Shown here: piece by piece, positions 33,238-41,274 of the stretch | Position numbering within the stretch: position 1 is the first letter of the stretch | Layout of the letters: each line of letters opens with the position of its first letter | Origin: Telluribacter humicola | GTDB lineage: Bacteria; Bacteroidota; Bacteroidia; Cytophagales; Spirosomataceae | Length of the DNA stretch: 64,000 nucleotides | Assembly: GCF_017355935.1 (NCBI RefSeq) | Contig: NZ_JAFIQT010000002.1 | Span: 806,001 to 870,000 of the forward strand | Direction of reading: 5' to 3' | The notes under the pieces: model-generated | What the model was told of the DNA's origin: nothing | The model's input: only the letters and a program-made list of their open reading frames with translations | Database searches by the model: none | Program-made: the position numbers and the translations under genes

Positions 33238-33678
33238 ATGGCACGAACAGACGAAAGCAAAGCCAATGAAGTGAAGCCGGCCGCAGTGGCGCCTTCTGAT
33301 CCCGAAAAAAAAGAAGCGACGATTCAAAGCCTGGGGGAGGGTGCAGCGGCCAGTGCCGCCAATGCCTCAGAAAGCAATCCACCTGTGCAGGCTCCGGAAG
33401 TCCCCCAGGAGACTCCCCAGAAGTCAGCCAGGGAGCGCTATGAGGAGTTGCCGTACTCGGCTACGGTCGTGTATGAGTGTGATGGGCCGGATACCAAAAC
33501 CGTGGATGGTGAGTCGGAGGTGGTTACCAAAAAGCTCACGCCGTCCTGTACAAAAGGGCACTGGGAAGGGCTGCCCCGCCATGACAAAGGCTCCCGCAAA
33601 GGTCAGCCCATGCACCTGACCAACGCCCGCCTGATCGGCTTTATCGACGGTGGTGAGCTGGTAAAGCTGGAAGAGTAG
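33238..33678 (+). CDS. Hypothetical head-region protein with disordered N-terminus
   Basis: 146 residues. The first 65 are Ala/Pro/Glu-rich and probably disordered; the rest forms a small domain (YSATVVYECDGPDTKTVDGE) ending LVKLEE. Not recognised. Between MuF and scaffold genes, so perhaps a minor capsid or decoration protein. Confidence 0.6.
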   Translation: MARTDESKANEVKPAAVAPSDPEKKEATIQSLGEGAAASAANASESNPPVQAPEVPQETPQKSARERYEELPYSATVVYECDGPDTKTVDGESEVVTKKLTPSCTKGHWEGLPRHDKGSRKGQPMHLTNARLIGFIDGGELVKLEE

Positions 33679-33769
33679 CGACCTTATTTACACCATTAAT
33701 AATCCAAAAAGGCCCATTAGGGCAATTGTATAACTTATTCAAATACGGCTCTGAGAGGAGCAATCGACA

Positions 33770-34633
33770 ATGAAAAAGATCGTAGCATCATTTAAACTGG
33801 CCGCTAAGGCAATCGGATTAAAGCTTTCCGAAGAGGAAACTGCAAAACTCGAAACCATCGAAAACGAGGAGGACATGATCCCGCTTTTTGATAAGCTGTC
33901 CAACCATATTCCGGCGTTCGCCAACGAGCATAAGGAGGCAGGTCGGGCCGAAATCTATAATGCAATGGATGCCAAATTGGGCGATAAGTTCGACGTGCTG
34001 AAGGGAATCATCGGGGAGGAAAAGTTCAATAAGATTAAATCCACGCAGGGCATTGCCAAGCTAGGTATACTGGCCGACGACCTGGCCGAAGCCTACGCTG
34101 AAGCCAAAAAAGCCAGGAAAGAAGGAAATCAGGAAGATGGCAAAGCCGCCAACGAGAAGATTATCGAATTGACCAAAAAGATCGGCGAACTGGAAACCAA
34201 CAGCAAGCAGGCTATTGAGGCCAAGGAGAAGGAAATCACGGAGCGGTACGAGTCCAAGCTGATGAATGAGGCTCTTTTTACAAAGGTGGCTTCGGTGAAG
34301 GATATAGCCAGTGAGTATAACAAGGAGGAAATTATCAGAGGAGTGATGATCCCCAAGTTGATGAACCTGGCTAAGACCAAAAAGCTAAACCTGAAACGCT
34401 CGGAAGAAGGCGGCTTTGATCTGCTCGACGAGAACGGCACGCCACTGGTAGTCGATGGTAAACACTACGCCATTGACGATCTGCTCATGGAAGCCACGAA
34501 GGACTACGTACGTAAGTCCGATGGTGGCGGGGGCGGAGGTGGTAGTCACTTCGATCCAGGCAAAGGTGGCAGCGGAGGCGGTTCCAGGTCGGTCAGTGTG
34601 GCCGATGCCTGGCAGGCCGATGCGATGGGTTAA
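33770..34633 (+). CDS. Capsid scaffolding-like protein
   Basis: 287 residues directly before the major capsid gene. Highly charged, mainly helical, with a coiled coil at about 100-165 and a Gly-rich flexible stretch (DGGGGGGGSHFDPGKG at about 250-265), then a short basic/hydrophobic C-terminus (VADAWQADAMG). Charged coiled-coil proteins in this position act as scaffolds. No protease domain is visible. A GAGAGGAG-like purine run precedes the start. Confidence 0.75.
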   Translation: MKKIVASFKLAAKAIGLKLSEEETAKLETIENEEDMIPLFDKLSNHIPAFANEHKEAGRAEIYNAMDAKLGDKFDVLKGIIGEEKFNKIKSTQGIAKLGILADDLAEAYAEAKKARKEGNQEDGKAANEKIIELTKKIGELETNSKQAIEAKEKEITERYESKLMNEALFTKVASVKDIASEYNKEEIIRGVMIPKLMNLAKTKKLNLKRSEEGGFDLLDENGTPLVVDGKHYAIDDLLMEATKDYVRKSDGGGGGGGSHFDPGKGGSGGGSRSVSVADAWQADAMG

Positions 34634-34676
34634 TCGCAGGAAACAAGTTAGGTAAACTTTTAATTTTGGTAAGACA

Positions 34677-35918
34677 ATGACAAACAATGTCAACCTGGGC
34701 ACCGCCCGCGTAATGATGGCGGCCATCCGCCACACGTTCAACAACGACTACAAGTTCCAGACTTTGGGAGCCGTAGCCGCTGTTCAGGATCCGGCTTTCA
34801 ACTCGATTCGCTCGGCGATCAACCCCATTCAGGCTGATCCCACCAGCCGCGCCTGGCGTAATATCGGAACCCGTCAGGTTCCTATCCTGCACGTAGATGT
34901 CAACTACCATCCCCAGGGAGTAGGAGGTACCGTGCTAACCGAGCGTACCCGGGTGGATGCCTCACCAGTGGAAGCCACAGCAGCCACTACTGTAACCGTG
35001 AAGTACGATTACCACGTGGAAAAGCACTTCAAGCAGGATGTTCGTAAGGAGCTACTGGAGCCACGTGCCCAGCAGTTCATTCAGGACTACCTCCGCGGTA
35101 AGATGACGCTGGATGCCAACCTGGCCTCGGCTATGGCCAATATTGGCGATAAGATGTACCGGGATATGGAGCCCTGGCTGTTCCGTCCGTACAACAAGTA
35201 CGTGTTGCAGCAGCTCATTGCCCGCATCGGGAAGAACAAGGCTTATCCGGCGGTAGTACTGCCAACAGCGGGCGCTCCGCTGGTGGAGGTGAACGGTTAC
35301 GAGGTGAAAGGAGCAGCTACTCTGCCTCTGATCAATCCGCGTGAAGCCCTGATGAATACCAAGACCATGAACAAGTTCGGAGGTAAGGGTATTCTCATCG
35401 GCGGCTCTATCTGGATGCAGTGGCACCGTTCAATGGGCTACATGACGGCCAACAACGACGGGGTGGACTTTGCGAAGGTGTACAATCAGCTGCCGTGGGT
35501 ATTCTACTACGACGAGGACATTGACACCGAGTACGGACAGGATCAGGCCATCTACATCGATCCGGGTGCGGTGGCATTCGAGCAGGTATCAGCTCACGAT
35601 CGTCGGTACACGTACCTGCAGGCAGAGGACTTTGAGGCAGACAATACCTCTTTGGGTCTGGCTTACTTCAACATTGCTCAGTACAATGAGCTCGAGCCGG
35701 GCTTGCAGAACATTCCTTCGTCGCTGCCTTTCGCGATGGATCTGCGCGTAGAGCGTAAAATGGATTCAAACGATCTGACCACCAAGATCTGGAAGCCATC
35801 CATCTCGGCGGGTAACTTCATCCGTCCGCTGGGCTACCACACTTCGGATACCGGAAACATCCTGAATGCGGTGTCGGGTGTCTTTGGCTTTAAGATGAAG
35901 ACGTACACCCCTGCCTAA
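34677..35918 (+). CDS. Major capsid protein
   Basis: 413 residues, the usual size for an HK97-fold capsid protein, right after the scaffold-like gene. Contains a long central region with KYVLQQLIARIGKNKAY and an FGGKGILIGGSIWMQWHRSM segment, compatible with the E-loop/P-domain arrangement, and a C-terminal beta region. A strong GC hairpin follows. Family assignment is by position, size and composition; no diagnostic motif exists. Confidence 0.8.
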   Translation: MTNNVNLGTARVMMAAIRHTFNNDYKFQTLGAVAAVQDPAFNSIRSAINPIQADPTSRAWRNIGTRQVPILHVDVNYHPQGVGGTVLTERTRVDASPVEATAATTVTVKYDYHVEKHFKQDVRKELLEPRAQQFIQDYLRGKMTLDANLASAMANIGDKMYRDMEPWLFRPYNKYVLQQLIARIGKNKAYPAVVLPTAGAPLVEVNGYEVKGAATLPLINPREALMNTKTMNKFGGKGILIGGSIWMQWHRSMGYMTANNDGVDFAKVYNQLPWVFYYDEDIDTEYGQDQAIYIDPGAVAFEQVSAHDRRYTYLQAEDFEADNTSLGLAYFNIAQYNELEPGLQNIPSSLPFAMDLRVERKMDSNDLTTKIWKPSISAGNFIRPLGYHTSDTGNILNAVSGVFGFKMKTYTPA

Positions 35919-35960
35919 TCGTCTCCATTAGGCTATTAGCTTCTATCTGTTGATCAATCA

Positions 35961-35985
35961 GGGGCCGGAACAACCCACCGGCCCC
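35961..35985. terminator. GC hairpin after the capsid gene
   Basis: GGGGCCGG/CCGGCCCC with a 9-base loop. No T run, so an mRNA-stabilising or attenuating hairpin is as likely as a terminator. Confidence 0.5.
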
Positions 35986-36002
35986 TACTTCCTTACTTAA
36001 CC

Positions 36003-36881
36003 ATGAAACTACTACTCAAATTTATCCTGTTCCAGGCCTTGCTACTATCCTGTGCCGTAGCATCCGCTCAAACGATTATTCCGCCGGGCAAGCTGGCGAC
36101 CGAAGAGTACGTCCAGAAGTATGTCAAGGCGTATCTGGATTCGGTGCAGGGCAAGCGACCCGATAAGCCTACAACTGATAAGCCTGCTGACGATCCTGAT
36201 AATGACTTTCGGATTATAAGCGTCGTTCAGAAAGGTAATGAACTGGAATTTGACCTCTACTCCCGCCATGCGGGCGTTCAGCCTTATACGGTCACGATCC
36301 GGAAGGGCAACGATGTATGGACTTATAGGGATCAGAGGCAGGAGCTATTCCAGCCGTATAGGCTCCAAAACCTGCCGACAACTGGCGCGGTGGAGATAAC
36401 GATACAGAGTGTAGCAAGAGGCTGGAAGGTTACCCAGACGGTCACGATTAAGCCGTGGGAGACGGGTAGTACCGACCGTCCTACGGGGCCTGATGTTGTC
36501 AATCCACCTAATGGCCCGACCGGTAAAAAGAAAGTGCACATATTAAGTCAGGGCTATGACTATGTAATCAATTTGCAGTTTCGGGACTCTGCCGACGTAT
36601 GGTTGATCACGGACCAGGGTACCTTGAAACCGAGTCCCGGTTATGAATATCGGTACTTTGTGGGTGGTCAGGAAATCAGGACGAAGCAACGACTTAAAAA
36701 CTACGTGTGGGGAGGTGACCACCCGGGCAGGGTCGTACTGGTCATCGTGAAAGAAGGACTCGACACATTAGCCAGGTGGACCCTGAACCCGAATGAAAAG
36801 GGGTGGTTTGATCACAACGCGGGCCAATACTTTGGTCACGGTGAAACCGGTGGTTTTGTCAGTTGGGTAATCACCGGATAA
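36003..36881 (+). CDS. Secreted protein with Sec signal peptide
   Basis: 292 residues. Clear Sec signal peptide (MKLLLKFILFQALLLSCAVA, cleavage near SAQT at about residue 23), then a helical stretch, a P/D/K-rich linker (about 50-65) and two beta modules (about 67-145 and 170-280). Not recognised. Secreted products in a phage late operon are unusual. It precedes by one base another signal-peptide gene, so the two likely form a secreted pair. Confidence 0.7.
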   Translation: MKLLLKFILFQALLLSCAVASAQTIIPPGKLATEEYVQKYVKAYLDSVQGKRPDKPTTDKPADDPDNDFRIISVVQKGNELEFDLYSRHAGVQPYTVTIRKGNDVWTYRDQRQELFQPYRLQNLPTTGAVEITIQSVARGWKVTQTVTIKPWETGSTDRPTGPDVVNPPNGPTGKKKVHILSQGYDYVINLQFRDSADVWLITDQGTLKPSPGYEYRYFVGGQEIRTKQRLKNYVWGGDHPGRVVLVIVKEGLDTLARWTLNPNEKGWFDHNAGQYFGHGETGGFVSWVITG

Positions 36882-36882
36882 C

Positions 36883-38394
36883 ATGAGAAAGTTCTTAGTC
36901 CTTTGGCTACTGTTGACACAGATTGTCACGGTAGCCCAAACGCCGGTCGATTTCTACAATCCGATTCCGGCTAACTACAACGCTGCCAAAAGTGCGATTC
37001 CTCAATTCGCGACCATACTACCGAAAATGACATTGCCCTCGGGCAAAGTATACGTCAAAACGGTAACGAACGCACGTTGGACACAAGACACCCTATTCCA
37101 GGCGGGGGTGACCCACTGGGACAAATTCACGGTGCAAGCCGAGGGAGGCGAAGCCAGGTTTCGCAATGACCCCAGGTACCGTGACCGTGAATACAATGCT
37201 GCCCCGAGGGTCCGGGAAATATTTAACCTGAACTACGAAGGTCCGGATCGGTGGGTGGACGGTGTGAATCTGGCGTGGTGGAAACATTGGCCGTGGTCTG
37301 AAAAAGAAATTATTGACGCGGCAAACCGTGTGGATATCCGGTGTCGGGTATTCATTGGGGAAACCATGGAGGGATCCGACTTCATTTGGGAGTCCGACCG
37401 GCTTTATAAAATATTTTATACTCGGCTCAAACAACGGTTCGAGGAACAGTACCAACGCGACGGAATTCCCTACATCCTGTGTCATAACTACTTTTCGCGG
37501 GGTGGTCCCCCCGGTTTAAATTATGCCAGTCGGGAAAAACTCGAAAAGTACTACGCTCTGCCTCCTGCCCAGTGGCCGGAACAGACGATGTATCAAACCA
37601 ACCTGGCTGAAACGAATACCGTCGTCGAGGCGATCTACTCCAACGAACCCGGTGATACGCCGCGGAGTATTCTGGATAAGATAAAGGCTATGGAGTTGTA
37701 TACCCGTATGGGTAAGAAAACCGGTATGTTCGTTTTCGGCTACCATGAGTGGCATCCCGGTTATACCAGTCGTTACGAATACCCTGACGGTACCTTTTTT
37801 CGAAAGGACAAACTCGTTCAGGATCCGGCGCTACTTTACACCTGGTCATTCCTCGCCATGGAGTATGGCGATGTGTATGTAGATTGGGGATTGCATGGAC
37901 GCGTAAGGGAGGATATGAAAGGTATCACCTTCTACGAACCCATGCACAAAGGCGGTGACTGGTGGCTTCCAAAGGGCAGTAGTCAGTATACCCAGGACTT
38001 CCCGTATTACGACTTCAAGGTACGTGACGGTATTAAAGGAGGGGCCTCACTGAATCAGTACATTGGTGATTTTACGCATTTCGGTATATGGCTGTGGAAT
38101 CGCACGTCGGGGCAGGTGGCCGGAGGACAGACCGCGTACTGTGAGTTCAGGGTGGACGGTGGAGCCTGGGTAAAGACCAGTGCCAACGGCAGTGACGTAA
38201 TTGGGGCATGGTACGAGAAGCGGGGTATCCTTCGTGCACGGTGGAAGGACGACAAAATTATGTTCATGTATTTGAATCCGTTCGCTGACAACCAACGTCA
38301 CAAGGTCGAGTTTAGGGACCCGCGGAATCCCTCAAAAGTATATGGGGGGACGGTATCAGGGTATGGTGTTCACGCAACTCTTATACAGCAATGA
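36883..38394 (+). CDS. Secreted protein with possible TIM-barrel domain
   Basis: 503 residues with a Sec signal peptide (MRKFLVLWLLLTQIVTVAQT). The central region is Trp/Tyr-rich (VNLAWWKHWPWSEKEIIDAA; KKTGMFVFGYHEWHPGYTSR) and has alternating strands and helices like glycoside-hydrolase TIM barrels, with acidic residues in GETMEGSDF and SNEPGD that could be catalytic, but no family was recognised. The C-terminus looks like a beta-sandwich. It may act outside the cell on polysaccharide. Stop overlaps the next start (ATGA). Confidence 0.65.
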   Translation: MRKFLVLWLLLTQIVTVAQTPVDFYNPIPANYNAAKSAIPQFATILPKMTLPSGKVYVKTVTNARWTQDTLFQAGVTHWDKFTVQAEGGEARFRNDPRYRDREYNAAPRVREIFNLNYEGPDRWVDGVNLAWWKHWPWSEKEIIDAANRVDIRCRVFIGETMEGSDFIWESDRLYKIFYTRLKQRFEEQYQRDGIPYILCHNYFSRGGPPGLNYASREKLEKYYALPPAQWPEQTMYQTNLAETNTVVEAIYSNEPGDTPRSILDKIKAMELYTRMGKKTGMFVFGYHEWHPGYTSRYEYPDGTFFRKDKLVQDPALLYTWSFLAMEYGDVYVDWGLHGRVREDMKGITFYEPMHKGGDWWLPKGSSQYTQDFPYYDFKVRDGIKGGASLNQYIGDFTHFGIWLWNRTSGQVAGGQTAYCEFRVDGGAWVKTSANGSDVIGAWYEKRGILRARWKDDKIMFMYLNPFADNQRHKVEFRDPRNPSKVYGGTVSGYGVHATLIQQ

Positions 38395-38705
38395 CCGTAA
38401 TCGCAACCAAACTCCGCCCCATCCCGGCTATCCTTTCCCTGGTCTTTGTGCTGCTGACCCTGTTCATTCTCGTCAGGCACTGCCGTAAGCCCAAGCCTGA
38501 TCCAATCAAGCAGGCTGCCGATAGTGCCTTTATCTACGTCCAGAAAGCCAATGAGCACCGTGACTCAACCCAATTCTACTATGAAAAATACCTACGGGCT
38601 AAAGATCTGTATGATAGCCATGCTGTGGATAACGATGCTTATAAGCGGCACCGGGACAGCCTACGCTCAGCTCAAAGGGCAAGATTCGGCCTGGATACGC
38701 TATGA
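38391..38705 (+). CDS. Small membrane protein, inner-membrane spanin candidate
   Basis: 104 residues: an N-terminal TM helix (about 12-29, ILSLVFVLLTLFILVRH) followed by a charged helical periplasmic part with heptads (QKANEHRDSTQFYYEKYLRA). Topology and overlap with another membrane gene in a second frame (38581-38970) resemble Rz/Rz1-type spanins. Sequence similarity was not recognised. Confidence 0.6.
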   Translation: MTVIATKLRPIPAILSLVFVLLTLFILVRHCRKPKPDPIKQAADSAFIYVQKANEHRDSTQFYYEKYLRAKDLYDSHAVDNDAYKRHRDSLRSAQRARFGLDTL

Positions 38706-38970
38706 AAATTCCCTGCTGGATAGCCTGATACGGTACCAGCAACTGAAAGAGGCACACGTATACCTGCAGACTGCCTATAACAGTCAAAGTAAAGAGGTAG
38801 AGGAACTAAGAAACGCCATCCGGATGAAGGATACACAGATCCATCTCATGGAGGACCACCACAAGAAAGAAGTCGGTAAGCTGATGAAAAAAATTAATCG
38901 TCATAAATGGCTCGATCCCGTCAAGGTGATCGGCGCCACTATGCTAACCGCCATCGTCATCTCATCATGA
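38581..38970 (+). CDS. Signal-peptide and C-terminal TM protein, lysis candidate
   Basis: 129 residues from ATG 38581 (MKNTYGLK). N-terminal signal or TM segment (about 8-30, ending TAYAQ), a coiled coil at about 45-100 and a C-terminal hydrophobic segment (VKVIGATMLTAIVISS). Overlaps the upstream gene by 125 bases in another frame. There is no lipobox cysteine, so it is not a standard outer-membrane spanin. The last bases overlap the holin start (ATGA). Confidence 0.6.
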   Translation: MKNTYGLKICMIAMLWITMLISGTGTAYAQLKGQDSAWIRYENSLLDSLIRYQQLKEAHVYLQTAYNSQSKEVEELRNAIRMKDTQIHLMEDHHKKEVGKLMKKINRHKWLDPVKVIGATMLTAIVISS

Positions 38971-39533
38971 TCAGAAAAACAATTTCCAATATTCTCATCG
39001 GGTCCATTGTGAACCTGATGGACATTTTCAGCTATATGACTGATAAGACCGTGGCCATTGCGTGGGGTATCATTGGCATCCTGAGCAGCCTGTTTAAAAC
39101 GTATCTGTTTGGGGATACATCGCTGCTACCCTGGCTGGGTATCTTCATTGTTATGGATGGACTAGCTGGTTTCAGAGCTGCCAAACACCTCCATAGAATC
39201 GACCCAACCACCGCCCCACCTACGGGTGAGTCTTTTCGGGATAAAATGGCGTCAAAGCTTATTTCCTATTTCATTGCGCTGGTGACCCTGAATGCTTTGA
39301 TTTCGGTAGAGATCATGGGAATACGCCCCTTCTCTGTCCTGCAGGGCGTAAATATAGAAGGCTTGGGGATTGAGCTGAATCTGGAAAAGGCCATCTACTT
39401 CAGTACCGTACTGGCCTTTATCGCGCGGGAGATTAAAAGCATTCATCGCAATCTGGGCGTAGTAGGTTTCCCTTTTCTGGGAAAGCGAACCATGGACCGG
39501 ATTGATCAGATAGAAAACAATCAGGGAGTCTAA
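38967..39533 (+). CDS. Phage holin-like protein
   Basis: 188 residues from ATG 38967. Four hydrophobic segments (about 30-50, 55-75, 95-118, 140-157), an FIVMDGLAGFRAAKHL segment and a basic C-terminus fit the toxin-secretion/phage-lysis holin family (holin 4 type, where a D-x-x-x-G motif follows a TM helix). It would pore the inner membrane to release or activate the endolysin encoded two bases downstream. Confidence 0.8.
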   Translation: MIRKTISNILIGSIVNLMDIFSYMTDKTVAIAWGIIGILSSLFKTYLFGDTSLLPWLGIFIVMDGLAGFRAAKHLHRIDPTTAPPTGESFRDKMASKLISYFIALVTLNALISVEIMGIRPFSVLQGVNIEGLGIELNLEKAIYFSTVLAFIAREIKSIHRNLGVVGFPFLGKRTMDRIDQIENNQGV

Positions 39534-39535
39534 TT

Positions 39536-39994
39536 ATGAATCTAACCACCCACTTCCGTCTGTCTGAATTCCTGTTTAGCCAGGAGGCGACCCGCAAGGG
39601 CATTGCCGAGCAGTTTGAGCCATCGCCCCAGATCGTACAGAATCTGAACGCCCTCTGTGTAAATATCCTGGAACCGCTGCGTATAAACCTAAACGTTCCT
39701 ATACGAATTACGTCAGGTTACCGCTGCGCCCGATTGAACCGGGCCATTGGCGGAGCCGCAAAGAGCCAGCATCTGGTAGGGGAGGCGGCGGATATCGAAG
39801 CTGATGGCGTAACGAATAAAGAGGTACTGGACCGGATCATCGCCTTGCAACTGCCGTACGATCAGCTAATCAGTGAATTCCCCGATGAGCAGGGAAATCC
39901 CAAATGGGTTCATGTGAGCTTTTCAGCCAGAAACCGCCGTCAGGTACTGGTAGCTTACCGGGATGCAGGTAAGGTGCGCTACCGACCAATATAA
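39536..39994 (+). CDS. Endolysin, peptidase M15 (VanY/M15_3 type)
   Basis: 152 residues. Zinc and catalytic residues of the M15 family are clear: TSGYRC, then SQHLVGEAADIE (His79, Asp86) and WVHVSF (His126). It cleaves peptidoglycan cross-links (D-Ala-D-Ala or L-Ala-D-Glu type). No signal peptide or extra wall-binding domain. Right after the holin gene and before a strong terminator, it completes the lysis cassette. Confidence 0.92.
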   Translation: MNLTTHFRLSEFLFSQEATRKGIAEQFEPSPQIVQNLNALCVNILEPLRINLNVPIRITSGYRCARLNRAIGGAAKSQHLVGEAADIEADGVTNKEVLDRIIALQLPYDQLISEFPDEQGNPKWVHVSFSARNRRQVLVAYRDAGKVRYRPI

Positions 39995-40023
39995 AATGTG
40001 AAGTATGTTCGATTGAGTAGTTG

Positions 40024-40056
40024 TAAAGGAGGGAGCCGCTTGGTTCCCTCCTTTTT
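40024..40056. terminator. Terminator ending the late operon
   Basis: AAAGGAGGGA with TCCCTCCTTT around CCGCTTGG, followed by TTT. Between the convergent endolysin gene and the minus-strand early genes. Confidence 0.85.
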
Positions 40057-40059
40057 GTA

Positions 40060-40260
40060 TTAGCCTTCTATTATACAGAATGTAAGAATAGGGTACTTAT
40101 GACTAAACTCTTTTACTTTGGCAATCGCTTCACTCTCTGTGAGACATTCACCATTTGAATTGATGTTTAAGAAGCCACCTCTAAGAAAATCTACACTGGA
40201 AATCGCAGTGGGTTTTACTTGTTGAGGAGGCCAAATTCCAACCTGGAAACATGTTGTCAT
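40060..40260 (-). CDS. Small hypothetical protein
   Basis: 66 residues, mixed composition (VKPTAISSVDFLRGGFLNIN), no motif. Last gene of the leftward early region, directly before the terminator. Moderate coding support. The 206 bases upstream (40261-40466) hold only AT-rich runs, including a T9 tract. Confidence 0.5.
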   Translation of the reverse strand: MTTCFQVGIWPPQQVKPTAISSVDFLRGGFLNINSNGECLTESEAIAKVKEFSHKYPILTFCIIEG

Positions 40261-40466
40261 GGAGCATGGGGTTTATTTACACCACTAAATTACCCATTCC
40301 AAAAAGTCTTGTCAAGGCCACAGCACTGGCGGTAAGGCGCTTTTTGCTATAAATGTGGGCTTTTGCTATATAATAGAAAAAGCCTCATCTAAGGGTAGAA
40401 AACGAGGGTAAAGTGGGGTGATTTTCCAGAAAATAATTTTTGATTTTTTTTTCTGCATCTGCTCGG

Positions 40467-40832
40467 TTACCCCTCTAGTACATCGAACTTATGGATGTCG
40501 ATGTAGTGGGTGCAGTTAGAGAGCATATCATAATCGTGCACACAACAAACCACACCATCCATAACATGTAAGCTACCCATCATCTTCTCTTTGTAGCTTT
40601 GGGTGTCAGGGGTGAAGTTCGCCGCCAATACTAGCCCTTCGGGTAAATTATCTTTGTCGATTTGGATCCATTTTATCCCAGAAGATGGAGCGTGGATTTT
40701 GGATTGAATTAATCCTTCCGTAATACACTTAATAATCCACTCCTTTTCAATCCCGTTCATCTGGGAGTAGTTGGCATAGCCCGTTATGTTTGCGTAGATA
40801 CTCTCAGCTTCTTTCTGTGCTATATCTTTCAT
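40467..40832 (-). CDS. DUF551-like protein
   Basis: 121 residues. The segment GIKWIQIDKDNLPEGLVLAA followed by strands up to YIDIHKFDV resembles the DUF551 pattern (W-x(n)-LP-x-G-x(n)-W/H), found widely in phages. Function unknown. A second DUF551-like gene lies at 61349-61669. Confidence 0.65.
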   Translation of the reverse strand: MKDIAQKEAESIYANITGYANYSQMNGIEKEWIIKCITEGLIQSKIHAPSSGIKWIQIDKDNLPEGLVLAANFTPDTQSYKEKMMGSLHVMDGVVCCVHDYDMLSNCTHYIDIHKFDVLEG

Positions 40833-40854
40833 GTGTGCAATCTGCGTTTAACCA

Positions 40855-41130
40855 TTAAGACTTTTTTGCAACGCTGTGCCGCTTTGCAAAGGGAATAACC
40901 AACTCAATCCAGTGGGGCGGGTAGTTGCCGAACATCCCGCCACACGACATAACGAGACCGTTTTTCTCGGCCCAGGCTTCAACGATAGCGATAGCCTCCT
41001 TTCCTCCTTCAAAGTACAACTGGTAGTTCTCGTGCACAAAGTGGTCTTTATCCTCTTTGCGGCATGCTTCGAGCCGGGCCGTTAGCTCCCCAATGGCCTG
41101 ATTTGCGATGTCTAAAACCTGTTGCTTCAT
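40855..41130 (-). CDS. Hypothetical protein
   Basis: 91 residues from ATG 41130 (MKQQVLDIAN). N-terminal helix, then a compact part with GLVMSCGGMFGNYPPHWIEL. Not recognised. Divergent from the deoxyribosyltransferase-like gene and shares the operator-rich region between them. Confidence 0.55.
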   Translation of the reverse strand: MKQQVLDIANQAIGELTARLEACRKEDKDHFVHENYQLYFEGGKEAIAIVEAWAEKNGLVMSCGGMFGNYPPHWIELVIPFAKRHSVAKKS

Positions 41131-41134
41131 GTCG

Positions 41135-41156
41135 TATAGTTGTGACTGCAACTATA
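41135..41156. promoter_or_regulatory. Inverted repeat, candidate operator
   Basis: TATAGTTG (41135-41142) and CAACTATA (41149-41156), 6-base spacer, between two divergent genes. Confidence 0.5.
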
Positions 41157-41221
41157 ATACATTTTAAATACAAATGGGTAATTAGTTTATACCAGGAGTG
41201 CGTACAAAAAGAACTTAGTTG

Positions 41222-41240
41222 GAAAACTGCTCTAGTTTTC
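41222..41240. promoter_or_regulatory. Second inverted repeat upstream of the cargo gene
   Basis: GAAAACT/AGTTTTC with a 5-base spacer, 35 bases before ATG 41275. Could be an operator or a leader hairpin. Confidence 0.4.
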
Positions 41241-41274
41241 AGACTTTTCGGGACATAACCCATACCGTAAAAAT

